A stretch of 64,000 bases of DNA from OMIW01 sp044235645. GTDB lineage: Bacteria; Bdellovibrionota_C; UBA2361; OMIW01. The stretch covers positions 124,001 to 188,000 of the forward strand of contig JBIIHQ010000005.1 in assembly GCA_044235645.1 (NCBI GenBank). The letters run 5' to 3'. This document shows, in pieces, positions 1 to 8,190 of the stretch (the stretch's first letter is position 1; each line of letters starts with the position of its first letter). The notes under the pieces were generated by a model, which was not told where the DNA came from, ran no database searches, and worked only from the letters and a program-made list of their open reading frames with translations. Both the position numbers and the translations under genes were made by a program.

Positions 1-783
1 CTTGCTGCGATAGAGTTCAAGCTTCACGGGCCCCGAGCGGATATTCACTCGGGAGTTTTTGGCGGGATCGTGCGTAATCCCGCAATTGAACTATCGAAGA
101 TTATTGCAAGCTGTTTTGATTCAACGGGAAGGGTTGCCGTTGAGGGATTCTACGATGGGTTTGTAGAACCGTCTGAATCGCTCCGTGCGGCGGCCGAAGA
201 GGGGGTGTTGCTCACACCTGAGCAGATCGAACAAATCCTCGGGGTGCCGCCAACGGGGGGCGAGCAGGGGAGAGGAATCGGGGAACGTCGCGGATTGCGA
301 CCGACGCTTGAAGTTAACGGTCTGTTTTCGGGATATACCGGGCACGGCAACAAAACAATTATTCCTCAGAGCGCGAGCGTAAAGCTATCGGTGCGACTGG
401 TACCCGATCAGGATCCTCGCCGAACGCTGGATGCTTTAGTCACCCATGTGACAGCTCGTGTGCCGGGGGGAATGCGACTCGAAATAGTGCATTCGGAGGA
501 TACGGGTGGTGCCTTGCGTATCGATCCCGAGGGTCGGTTTATACGGACAGCTCGCGCTGTGCTCGCTGAGCTTCATGGTGCCCCCGCAACGCTTGTGTGG
601 GAGGGGGGCAGTGTCCCTGTTCTGGGTCGATTAGTCGCTACGAGTGGCGCGGAGCCGGTGCTCGTCGGGTATTCACTCCCGAGCGATAATTTCCATTCGC
701 CAAATGAAAGTTTCGGCCTCGATCAGGCCGAACGGGTCTTTACCTTTACTGCGGCGTTCCTCCAGGAGTTGGGGCGACAATGA
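1..783 (+). CDS. M20-family metallopeptidase (dipeptidase), 5' truncated
   Basis: The reading frame is open from base 1, so the gene begins upstream of the window; a GTG at 70 is an internal codon. The visible part is the C-terminal half of an M20 (CNDP/DapE/ArgE-like) zinc dipeptidase. It shows the SGVFGG turn and NPA that open the dimerisation domain, then GYTGHGNKTIIP and RLVPDQDP, all typical of this family. EGGSVPV and FHSPNESF near the end match the conserved C-terminal catalytic-domain segments, including the last metal-ligand His. Expected role: hydrolysis of dipeptides or acylated amino acids in the cytosol; the substrate cannot be told. Its stop codon overlaps the next gene's ATG by 4 bases (ATGA), so the two are probably translationally coupled. 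Confidence 0.88.
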   Translation, partial: LAAIEFKLHGPRADIHSGVFGGIVRNPAIELSKIIASCFDSTGRVAVEGFYDGFVEPSESLRAAAEEGVLLTPEQIEQILGVPPTGGEQGRGIGERRGLRPTLEVNGLFSGYTGHGNKTIIPQSASVKLSVRLVPDQDPRRTLDALVTHVTARVPGGMRLEIVHSEDTGGALRIDPEGRFIRTARAVLAELHGAPATLVWEGGSVPVLGRLVATSGAEPVLVGYSLPSDNFHSPNESFGLDQAERVFTFTAAFLQELGRQ

Positions 784-2159
784 GCGGAATTACCGAACCC
801 TCAATCCCACTTCGTCGAGATCTCATTCCCCTTGCCGATCGGCTCCGTCCGCTGTCGTGGGATCTCTTCGAGTGTGGAGGGATTCGAGAACGGGCGATCC
901 TTTCGCGACTTCGCGAGGGGAAGGGCGCTGTTCCCTCACTAGTTTTGTGGGGGCCGCCAGGGGTGGGGAAAACATCGCTCGCGAGGCTCGTTGGTGCGAC
1001 GTATCCCGTTACCTTCGTGGAGCTATCGGCAGTACTCAGTGGGGTCAAGGAAGTGCGCGCTGTTGTTGAGGCGGCACAGCAGGAATATCGTCGGCAGGAT
1101 GAAGAGCGAGGGAATGGTGGCGATCATCTACTCCGGCAAACGGTTCTCTTCGTGGATGAGATCCATCGATTCAACAAGGCCCAACAGGACGCTTTTTTGC
1201 CTCACATCGAGAGGGGTACGATTGCGTTAATCGGAGCGACCACCGAAAACCCCTCGTTCTACCTCACCCCCGCCCTTCTTTCGCGGGTGCGGGTCATTCA
1301 GCTCGCTCCCCTCCCGGGTGATGCACTCCGCGCCATTCTTGAACGTGCGTTGCGGTCGGCAGGAATGAACCTCGCATCAGATCTCCAGGAAATACTTCTC
1401 GAAGCCTCGGGTGGTGACGCGCGGAGCTTACTCTCAATGGTCGAAGAGCTGCATAGTTTTGGCACGGATGACCTCGACGGTGACGTCAGGACGGAGGGCC
1501 TCTCTGATAGAGAAGCATTTATCGAAAGGCTAAAAGGATATCGGATTCCTCGTCACGACCGTGCTGGTGATAGCCATTACGATATCGCCTCGGCATTTAT
1601 CAAGAGCCTCCGGGGCTCGCACCCGGATGCTGCGCTTTATTGGGGATTTCGTATGCTCGAGGCGGGGGATGATCCCGCGTTCGTTCTCCGGCGGATGATT
1701 ATCTTCGCCTCAGAAGATATCGGTAATGCCGATCCTCGTGCGTTGCAGATTGCTGTTGCAACGGCAGAGGCTTTCGACAGAATCGGCCTCCCCGAGGCGA
1801 GAATTCCCATCGCTCAGTGCGTCACATATCTTGCGACAGCGCCCAAATCGAATCGAAGCTACCTCGCCATGCATGCGGCGCTTCGGGCGATACGAAATTT
1901 TCCACGCGCTTCGGTACCGATCCATCTGCGAAACGCACCGACTCCGCTGATGCGCGATGCAGGGTATGGCGAAGGGTACGTCTATCCTCACGATATGATA
2001 GGGGCGGTGGATGTCATGAGTTCGTTTCTGCCCGAGGAGTTGGGAGCGGGGCCTATGTACGAGCCAAGCGAGCGGGGATATGAGCTGCGAATTCGGGAGC
2101 GAATGGAACAGCTCAAAGTATTGCGCAATGAGGCGCGGGGGAGGGTTGGTAATAGCTGA
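780..2159 (+). CDS. rarA: Replication-associated recombination protein A (AAA+ ATPase)
   Basis: A 459-residue RarA/MgsA-family AAA+ ATPase (Mgs1/WRNIP1 in eukaryotes), which acts at stalled replication forks. Walker A is GPPGVGKT (residues 58-65) and Walker B is VLFVDEIHRFN (about 122-132), with the IHRFN signature of this family. GATTENPSF (sensor 1) follows. The second half has the family's helical tetramerisation region, with segments such as HYDIASAFIKS and GSHPDAALYW. Length matches the family (about 430-460). The start ATG overlaps the stop of the preceding peptidase gene. The next gene starts 38 bases downstream. Confidence 0.95.
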   Translation: MSGITEPSIPLRRDLIPLADRLRPLSWDLFECGGIRERAILSRLREGKGAVPSLVLWGPPGVGKTSLARLVGATYPVTFVELSAVLSGVKEVRAVVEAAQQEYRRQDEERGNGGDHLLRQTVLFVDEIHRFNKAQQDAFLPHIERGTIALIGATTENPSFYLTPALLSRVRVIQLAPLPGDALRAILERALRSAGMNLASDLQEILLEASGGDARSLLSMVEELHSFGTDDLDGDVRTEGLSDREAFIERLKGYRIPRHDRAGDSHYDIASAFIKSLRGSHPDAALYWGFRMLEAGDDPAFVLRRMIIFASEDIGNADPRALQIAVATAEAFDRIGLPEARIPIAQCVTYLATAPKSNRSYLAMHAALRAIRNFPRASVPIHLRNAPTPLMRDAGYGEGYVYPHDMIGAVDVMSSFLPEELGAGPMYEPSERGYELRIRERMEQLKVLRNEARGRVGNS

Positions 2160-2197
2160 CCTCACGAATGTGATTTTTTTTTGAAAGGGATGTGGAT

Positions 2198-2686
2198 ATG
2201 CTCCGACGCCACGCACGACGAACATCGATGAGACTTCCAGTATTCGTGGTTTGTTGGTTGACCTGTATGTCTCTCACGGGGTGTTTTCTGGTGCCTTTCA
2301 TCGAGGCCGCCAACGATGTGGGGATGACAGCCTCGAGTCGTCGCGCCACATTAGGGGAAGCGCTGAAGAAGTACGAGGAGGCGGTCTATTGGGGCAATCT
2401 GAGCGATGCCATGGCTTTTGTTGCGCCAGAAAAACGAGAAGGGCTCCGACGAGTCCTCGGAAAGGTAGGGCGTGGCCCTCAGGTGGTTTCTACTAATGTT
2501 GTGTCGACCTCATTCGATGATTCAGTCCAGAAAGCGAGAGTTACCGTTGCGACGAAGCGATTTTCGAAGGACACCCTCGTTGTTGCAGAGACCTTCGAAG
2601 AGCAGCTTTGGATGCACTCGGTGGGGGATGGGTGGCAGCTGCATGAAAAGCGAGAGGTGAGGGAAGATGAGGCAGTTGGGGGGTAA
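2198..2686 (+). CDS. Unrecognised lipoprotein
   Basis: A predicted lipoprotein of about 162 residues with no family I recognise. The N-terminus is basic (RRHARR), then hydrophobic, ending in a lipobox LTGC, so the mature protein would be membrane-anchored. The middle (KKYEEAVYWGNLSDAM) and the end (EQLWMHSVGDGWQLHEKRE) read like a compact fold of the kind found in small periplasmic proteins. An in-frame GTG lies at 2192, but the purine-rich AAAGGG at 2185-2190 is spaced correctly only for the ATG at 2198, so I chose that. The next gene begins immediately after the stop codon, so the two lipoproteins are likely cotranscribed. Confidence 0.75.
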   Translation: MLRRHARRTSMRLPVFVVCWLTCMSLTGCFLVPFIEAANDVGMTASSRRATLGEALKKYEEAVYWGNLSDAMAFVAPEKREGLRRVLGKVGRGPQVVSTNVVSTSFDDSVQKARVTVATKRFSKDTLVVAETFEEQLWMHSVGDGWQLHEKREVREDEAVGG

Positions 2687-3559
2687 ATGAGACAGGTCGA
2701 AGGATCTCGAAAAAAGATTGCAAGAGCTGCGGTGGCTGAGATAGTGGGGAACCCTGGCTTTCTTCTCTTGTGCGCAGTCGTTGGCATTTCTGCGTGTACT
2801 GTCAGCAAACGTCATGAGTTGGTTACCTCAACCACAACGCCTTCCACATCGTCCACTGCACCGGCACAATCCCCCCTTCGTATGGCGATTACAGATGAAT
2901 CGTACAACGGCGAGTTGCTCGTTGTGCAGGGGAAGATCATTGGTGAGATTCCCTGGACCCCGGGCGATGTCGCGATCCGGCTTGTCGGATACCGAGACGG
3001 CGCCGTAGCCGCCAAGACTGATGCGAACATTGCATCTCTTGCGCTTGAAGGAGAAGCTCCGAGGTCGATTGATGCAGGGAGAGCGCTTCCTTTCGCGATA
3101 TCACTCGCCGAATTCGAGTTGAGCACGTATCAGATCGAGCTTCTCTGGGGGCGTGATGCGTACCCTGTTCTTCGGAGGACTCAGCTGCCAGTGTTGGCGG
3201 AAACAAAGCTTGCGGTAGAGCCGTGTCCCACCGAGGCGGGATGTGAATCGCAGTATCGGGTGGCTGCCATCCTTCGGAACGATTCCCCGCATCAGATCGA
3301 TTCGGTTGTCCTTGGGGTAGCTTATCGGTGGGTGAGGGGCCAACATGGTGAAGCGGAGCCCAACCAGCAGGCCACAGATCAGGACGACGCTCGTCGAGAT
3401 GGAGAGGAAGAGATTGTGCTCGAACAACTTGCCCTTGCTCCTGGTGGGGAACGTCGGGTCTCGTTAGTAGTTCCTATGGTAGCAAATGCCTCGCCAGGGG
3501 GACGGTATGAGCCAGTTGTGAGGGTAAAGGTGGGTGCGCGCGAGCGGATGGCTGAGTGA
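2687..3559 (+). CDS. Unrecognised lipoprotein
   Basis: A 290-residue protein starting directly at the stop codon of the previous lipoprotein gene (TAA-ATG, no gap). An N-terminal hydrophobic stretch ends in GISAC, a plausible lipobox, followed by a Ser/Thr/Pro-rich linker (about 45-65) and then a beta-rich body. Segments such as VVQGKIIGEIPW and LAPGGERRVSLVVP suggest immunoglobulin-like or FxLYD-like beta domains, but I do not recognise a named family. The acidic stretch near residue 225 (QATDQDDARRDGEEE) is likely a flexible loop. Probably an envelope protein acting with its neighbour. Confidence 0.72.
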   Translation: MRQVEGSRKKIARAAVAEIVGNPGFLLLCAVVGISACTVSKRHELVTSTTTPSTSSTAPAQSPLRMAITDESYNGELLVVQGKIIGEIPWTPGDVAIRLVGYRDGAVAAKTDANIASLALEGEAPRSIDAGRALPFAISLAEFELSTYQIELLWGRDAYPVLRRTQLPVLAETKLAVEPCPTEAGCESQYRVAAILRNDSPHQIDSVVLGVAYRWVRGQHGEAEPNQQATDQDDARRDGEEEIVLEQLALAPGGERRVSLVVPMVANASPGGRYEPVVRVKVGARERMAE

Positions 3560-4030
3560 GGGGGAAAATCCTCCTGACGAAGTCATATTCGGAGAGAGAA
3601 GGCTCAGCATGGTCTGCGAGGGAGTCGCTCGTCTGTCGAAGAGGCGTTCCTAATTCAAGGGTGATTTGTGGCCTCGTCGGTCGGAGGCAAAGCTATCAAA
3701 GCGCATTCGGATAGCCTCAGGCTGGGGAAGGGAAGGATAGCGCGGGGTTTTTTCATGCATCAGAAGGTATCGGTATACGGAGAATTGAAGTCGGGCCGTA
3801 CTCTCAATGTGGACCTGATATCGGCTCGATAGTCCGCTGCCCCGCGTGAACGTAGGAGACCGCTTGAGCGGGTTGGTTTAGGCTATGGTGAGTGGCGCAT
3901 AGGGTTAAGGGAGAGAGGTGCTGTCCACAACATTTGACCCCCCTCCCGTCGACCTCGTATAATCAACCGTTATAAACGAGTTCTTTCCCGCTCCACCCTG
4001 ACCTCTTTCAATTGCTCGGCCGTACTCTCC
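3560..4030. other. Intergenic region, 471 bp
   Basis: No open frame of coding character on either strand. A clear sigma70-type promoter sits near its right end (listed separately). A short CCGCTTGAGCGG palindrome lies near 3863. I looked for 6S, SRP and tmRNA landmarks and did not find convincing ones. Confidence 0.5.
3934..3963 (+). promoter_or_regulatory. Sigma70-type promoter for miaB
   Basis: TTGACC at 3934-3939 and a perfect TATAAT at 3958-3963 are separated by 18 bases. Transcription would start near 3970, leaving a leader of about 60 nt before the miaB ATG. Confidence 0.7.
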
Positions 4031-5407
4031 ATGACCTCTCAACCTGTCACCCCCCAACCTTCCCGCCAAGGCCTTTACATCAAGACCTTCGGCTGTCAGA
4101 TGAACGAGTACGACTCGCAGAAACTAGCTAAGATCCTAGAGACTGAGTACGAACTTGTTGCGGCTCCGGAGGAAGCTGATCTCATTCTGGTGAATACCTG
4201 TAGCGTTCGCGATAAGCCAGAGCAGAAGCTCTACAGTCTGCTCGGGGAGGTTCGCGACCTCAAAGCGCGCAAGCCTGGGGTGATGATCGGGGTTGGGGGG
4301 TGTGTGGCTCAGCAGGAGGGTCACAACATCGTGCGGCGTAGCAAGGCGGTCGATTTTGTCTTTGGCACCCACAATCTCTCATTAGTGCCAGCGCTGATCG
4401 CTCAGCGGATTGCTGGAGGTGCTCCGCAGGTTGCGGTTGATTATCGAGAGGAGTGGGAGGATTATCCCCTCGGGTTCCCCGAGGATGGGCGAATATCACG
4501 GTTTGTTTCGATCAGTCGGGGATGCAACAAAAACTGTACCTACTGTATCGTGCCGACCACCCGTGGGAAGGAGGTCTCGCGTGCTCCCGAGGAGATCGAG
4601 CGAGAGGTGCGGATCGCGGTGGCGCGGGGAGCCCGCGAGATCGTGCTACTCGGTCAGACGGTGAATTCTTATGGCCTTGATTTCTCGCCCCGCCAGAGTT
4701 TCGTTTCGTTACTTCGTCGGGTTGCTGAGCTTCCGGGGGTTGAGCGGATACGGTTCACGAGTCCTCATCCGCAAGAGGTGCGTTCCGACTTTATCGATAT
4801 CGTGTGCGAGAATCAAAAGATATGTCGCCACATTCACCTTCCTCTCCAATCAGGAAGCGATCGAATTTTGAAGGCGATGAACCGAAACTATCGGCGACAC
4901 CGTTTTCTCGCGATCGTCGAGGCGTTACGGTCGCGGGTTCCGGATATGGCTATGACGACCGATATCATCGTCGGGTTTCCCGGGGAAACTGAGGAGGATT
5001 TTGAACAAACCCTCGAGGTGATGCGGGCAGTGCGATTTCAGAATAGCTTCTCGTTCATATTCTCCCCACGGCCGGGTACCCCCGCTGCGCTCCTTGAATC
5101 AGAGTTTCTCCCCCGTGAGATAGCGCTCGAGCGGCTGCAACGGTTGCAGCGGTTGCAGGAGGAGCACGCCCGTGAAGCGCTCGAGGGATGGGTCGGTAAG
5201 GCTGTTGAGGTGTTGCTTGAGGGGCCCTCGGCGGCAGATCCCGCGCTGCTCTGTGGCAGGACGAGCCAAAATCTTGTTATCAATCTTACCGAACCGACGC
5301 CCCGCCATCAGGCTGGGGATATGGTAGTCCTCGAGGTGGTAGGGTGTAACCGGTTTACTCTTTCCGGAAGGATGGCGACGGAGGGGGGGGGATCCTCCAT
5401 CTCGTGA
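4031..5407 (+). CDS. miaB: tRNA-2-methylthio-N6-dimethylallyladenosine synthase
   Basis: Radical-SAM methylthiotransferase that converts i6A37 to ms2i6A37 in tRNAs reading UNN codons. The N-terminal UPF0004 domain has its three cluster cysteines at C22 (TFGCQMN), C57 (NTCSVRDK) and C91 (GGCVAQQ). The radical-SAM CxxxCxxC is C165-C169-C172 in SRGCNKNCTYC. A TRAM domain closes the 458-residue protein, within the family's usual length. GCQMNEYDS is the MiaB version of the motif and separates it from MtaB and RimO. A run of nine G (5383-5391) lies just before the stop; the frame there is intact. A three-fold 9-bp repeat (5131-5157) encodes the helical LQRLQRLQ segment. Confidence 0.96.
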   Translation: MTSQPVTPQPSRQGLYIKTFGCQMNEYDSQKLAKILETEYELVAAPEEADLILVNTCSVRDKPEQKLYSLLGEVRDLKARKPGVMIGVGGCVAQQEGHNIVRRSKAVDFVFGTHNLSLVPALIAQRIAGGAPQVAVDYREEWEDYPLGFPEDGRISRFVSISRGCNKNCTYCIVPTTRGKEVSRAPEEIEREVRIAVARGAREIVLLGQTVNSYGLDFSPRQSFVSLLRRVAELPGVERIRFTSPHPQEVRSDFIDIVCENQKICRHIHLPLQSGSDRILKAMNRNYRRHRFLAIVEALRSRVPDMAMTTDIIVGFPGETEEDFEQTLEVMRAVRFQNSFSFIFSPRPGTPAALLESEFLPREIALERLQRLQRLQEEHAREALEGWVGKAVEVLLEGPSAADPALLCGRTSQNLVINLTEPTPRHQAGDMVVLEVVGCNRFTLSGRMATEGGGSSIS

Positions 5408-5518
5408 TCTTTTCGCCCGCCTCGAGAGCTGGGAGGCTGTTCTGCCATCAGACCTGAGCGAACTCCCCCGTTGTGTCCTCGGGGGTTTACTGTTACATGA
5501 TAAGGAGTGCCCGTTACC

Positions 5519-5635
5519 GTGAAGCAGGGGCATCGGTCTGTTGCTATCGTGTACGCCGAGGGGGGTAGAACGGAGGGCTCAGGGGTGCCGGGCGAGCAGT
5601 CAGGTATTGTGAGGGGGGTGCACGATGTCGAATGA
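5519..5635 (+). CDS. Possible 38-residue leader ORF
   Basis: A GTG-started frame preceded at about 12 bases by AAGGAG (5502-5507). It ends in a TGA that overlaps the first codons of the nuclease gene at 5625. The product resembles nothing I know. The overlap could couple translation to the downstream gene, or the frame may be chance. Low confidence. Confidence 0.2.
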   Translation: MKQGHRSVAIVYAEGGRTEGSGVPGEQSGIVRGVHDVE

Positions 5636-6206
5636 GGAAGCAGTAGAGATGTTTGTTGGCGGGTTGATGCTCGATCCCAATTCGCAAACACCCGTGGTTA
5701 TATTGAAGGATGAGTCGGGCGAAAATTGCCTTCCGATATGGATCGGCGCGGCGGAGGCGACCTCGATTGCCTCGGCGATTAAACAGGTTTCGCTTCCCCG
5801 ACCACTCACCCATGACCTGATGCACGAAATGCTGGGAGAGCTAGGGGTGAAGGTGAAGCGGATAATTATTACTGAGCTCCGAGATGCGACCTATCTCGCC
5901 GAGATGGTGTTGTCCCAGGGAGATCGGGTGGTCGTTCTCGATACCCGTCCGAGCGATGCTATCGGTATCGCGGTCCGCGCCGATGCCCCCATTTTTGTTG
6001 CGCGACAGGTGCTCGAGCAGGCAAAGATCTCCCTCAAAGCAGCCCACGGTGGTGCTGAAGGTGAAGGGGGGGAGGGAGTACCATCGGAACCGGGTCCCTC
6101 TGAAGAGGGTGCGCTCGGGGGGGACGAGTTCAGCGACATCAACAAAGAAAAGTGGTCCGAGATCCTCAACAGCCTTGACGCTGAGGATTTTAAGTATAAG
6201 GTGTGA
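5625..6206 (+). CDS. Bifunctional nuclease family protein (BFN, DUF151)
   Basis: A 193-residue protein of the BFN/DUF151 family. The N-terminal about 135 residues match the family throughout: PVVILKDESGENCLPIWIG, TSIASAIKQV, RPLTHDLMH, and RPSDAIGIAVRADAPIFV. Family members have been described as nucleases, though their role in most bacteria is unclear. The C-terminal tail is Gly/Glu-rich and then repeats an acidic SEILNSLDAEDFKYK-type end seen in many members. The start ATG has AGGGGGGTG just upstream. The gene follows miaB, an association seen in several deltaproteobacterial-type genomes. Confidence 0.9.
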   Translation: MSNEEAVEMFVGGLMLDPNSQTPVVILKDESGENCLPIWIGAAEATSIASAIKQVSLPRPLTHDLMHEMLGELGVKVKRIIITELRDATYLAEMVLSQGDRVVVLDTRPSDAIGIAVRADAPIFVARQVLEQAKISLKAAHGGAEGEGGEGVPSEPGPSEEGALGGDEFSDINKEKWSEILNSLDAEDFKYKV

Positions 6207-6293
6207 GTTTCTTCATCCCGTTGATGGAGATTGCAAGGGAGCTCTCGGTGGTGGCTCCTTCTGTGTTTGTCGTGTCCGTAAGGAAATTCTCTC

Positions 6294-7124
6294 GTGGCAG
6301 GTCGTTCCCCATCATCTCCGTCCTCCGATGTCATCGACCATGATCGGATATTTCGCGATCCCGCGATAACCGATGCGGTCGCGTCTGATGATCCCCTCAT
6401 GAAGTTCCTGGGCCGGCACTGGCGGTTGCTGCTGGTGTTGGTTTTTGGTTATGCCCTTGTGTGGTTTCTTCAGGTCGCGATTCGTGAAGCAAAAAACCGT
6501 CGGGCGGAGCAGGCCTCTGAGGCGCTCACTAAAGTGGAGGATTCCTTCGCGCAGTTTTTATCGGCGAACAGTGAGATGATATCAGCCGCGGCGGGTGCGG
6601 TTGAGGCGGTAGCAAAGACGGGCGAAAAGAACCACAGTGAAAAAACGGAAGCAGCCCGAAAACGACGCGATGATGAGCGAGCGCTTCTCGATGAGCGCAT
6701 TAAGATAGTTTCAGAGCAAGGTGGTACATACGCGGAGATAGGCCAGCTTTACGGAACCATCGCACGAGCTACCGCTGAGGGGACGTGGCATTCCGATGTG
6801 TGGGGGCTCGGGGCAGCGACCTGGCAAGAGAGGAAACCAGAAGCTTCCGACCGGTTACTTGGAGAGCTCGCGGGCTATGTGCGAGCAAAGGTTAACCTGG
6901 GTCAACCCGCTCTGCGGGCAGAGGGGGTGGCAGCACTCGGTGCTCTCGCCCAGGAAGGGGTATATCTGAACGCAGCGGCAGCGATAGCTTTAGTTGGAAC
7001 GGCGTCGAATGAAGATGAAAAGGCGGCAGCGATGGCGGTCGTGACTGCTGTTCGTGAACGTCATCCAGAGCAGATTGATCTGCTGAAAGAGGAGCTCCAG
7101 CGGCGGGACATTCCATCTGAGTGA
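6294..7124 (+). CDS. Membrane-anchored TPR-like protein (YfgM-like architecture)
   Basis: A 276-residue protein with a short polar N-terminus and one transmembrane helix (LLLVLVFGYALVWFLQVAI, about residues 43-61). A long, Ala- and charge-rich helical region follows that should lie in the periplasm. The arrangement resembles YfgM, the ancillary SecYEG-associated protein, but sequence identity to it is not obvious by eye, so the function is unassigned. GTG start at 6294 with TAAGGAA about nine bases upstream. A good intrinsic terminator follows the stop codon directly. Confidence 0.72.
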   Translation: MAGRSPSSPSSDVIDHDRIFRDPAITDAVASDDPLMKFLGRHWRLLLVLVFGYALVWFLQVAIREAKNRRAEQASEALTKVEDSFAQFLSANSEMISAAAGAVEAVAKTGEKNHSEKTEAARKRRDDERALLDERIKIVSEQGGTYAEIGQLYGTIARATAEGTWHSDVWGLGAATWQERKPEASDRLLGELAGYVRAKVNLGQPALRAEGVAALGALAQEGVYLNAAAAIALVGTASNEDEKAAAMAVVTAVRERHPEQIDLLKEELQRRDIPSE

Positions 7125-7147
7125 GAAAACCCATCCAAGGGTTTTTC
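7125..7147 (+). terminator. Intrinsic terminator
   Basis: GAAAACCC (7125-7132), a six-base loop and GGGTTTTTC (7139-7147) form a stem with a T-tract. It starts right after the stop codon of the preceding gene and faces the convergent transporter operon. Confidence 0.7.
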
Positions 7148-7240
7148 AGTACGGCTCCCAGCGGAAGGAATCGTTTTCATCGGGATTTAATACGCGTCGC
7201 CCGGGGGCGGAGCCACCGGCTTGAGTTTGACCCTACATAT

Positions 7241-8182
7241 TCATCGGCGACCACTCCTCCGCCGAGCAACAATTCCATAGTTTGGCGCAAAACAGGCCGC
7301 CCCCCCTAACAATACGCCACTTATCACGGCGATCATCCCCGCGACATTCACCGATTGCTCATACCCAAGCCATTGTGGACCGAATGCTGCAAAGACGTAG
7401 CCTGCGCTACATGCGACACATGCAAACACTACGCTGAGGATGAGGTGTACTCCCAGCCGATCGGTGCAGAGTCGCGCCGTCGCGGCGGGGCAGACGAGAA
7501 GGGCAATGACGAGTATCGATCCAACCGTCTTGAATGAGGCAACGACAGCACACGCGAGGAGCACCATGAGGGTGTGATGAATCAGGTCGCTTCGAAATCC
7601 GAGGGCATGACAGAGGGCAGGATCGAATGACGAAATGAGAAGCTCCTTCCAAAGGGCCGTGACGAATCCGATCACCAGAAGGGCGGCGATGGCACTCGCA
7701 TACACCTCGGCCGGAACTGAAGCGAGGGTCGACCACGAGAAGAATGCTGCCCAGTCATTGGGTGGGTACCAGAAGATGGTTTCGAGCTGACCGTGGAGAA
7801 GGCAGTCTGGGTCAAGGTCGATATTTCGGGCCGCGGCCTGCTCCATCGTGAGGATGCCGAGTGCGAAAAAGGTTGAAAAGATGACCCCCATCGCAGCACT
7901 TTCGTCGACATTACCGAACTTTCGGACAATCTCGATCAGAAATGCGCTGCATATCCCCGCAAACGCGGCACCGACAAAGATCGGTATCGTCGAGCGTGAG
8001 CCGGTCACGAGAAAGGCGACGACGATGCCTGGAAGGACGGAGTGCGATATCGCATCACCAAGCAGACTTTGGCGGCGCAGGACGAGGTAGCTACCGAGGA
8101 TGGCGCAGGCGATAGCTGAAAAAAGGGCGGCGAGAAGGGGGGGGAGGTCGAGGGCGATAAATTGATAGGTCGTTGGGTCCAT
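7241..8182 (-). CDS. Metal (Mn/Zn/Fe) ABC transporter permease, second subunit (YtgD/TroD-like)
   Basis: An ABC-3 family integral membrane permease of about 313 residues. Family signatures include GSYLVLRRQSLLGDAISHS near the N-terminus and SILVIALLVCPAATARL in the conserved coupling region; eight or nine hydrophobic helices are visible. I start it at the ATG at 8182 (MDPTTYQF), not at an upstream in-frame codon that would put 39 non-family residues in front and overlap the previous gene. It lies 8 bases after the stop of the fused permease gene and is the last gene of a four-gene operon (binding protein, ATPase, permease-regulator, permease). Confidence 0.92.
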   Translation of the reverse strand: MDPTTYQFIALDLPPLLAALFSAIACAILGSYLVLRRQSLLGDAISHSVLPGIVVAFLVTGSRSTIPIFVGAAFAGICSAFLIEIVRKFGNVDESAAMGVIFSTFFALGILTMEQAAARNIDLDPDCLLHGQLETIFWYPPNDWAAFFSWSTLASVPAEVYASAIAALLVIGFVTALWKELLISSFDPALCHALGFRSDLIHHTLMVLLACAVVASFKTVGSILVIALLVCPAATARLCTDRLGVHLILSVVFACVACSAGYVFAAFGPQWLGYEQSVNVAGMIAVISGVLLGGAACFAPNYGIVARRRSGRR

Positions 8183-8190
8183 AAAAATGC

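Noticed and set aside
3560..4030. Possible 6S, SRP or tmRNA gene in the large gap before miaB
   Set aside because: No conserved landmarks of these RNAs could be seen.
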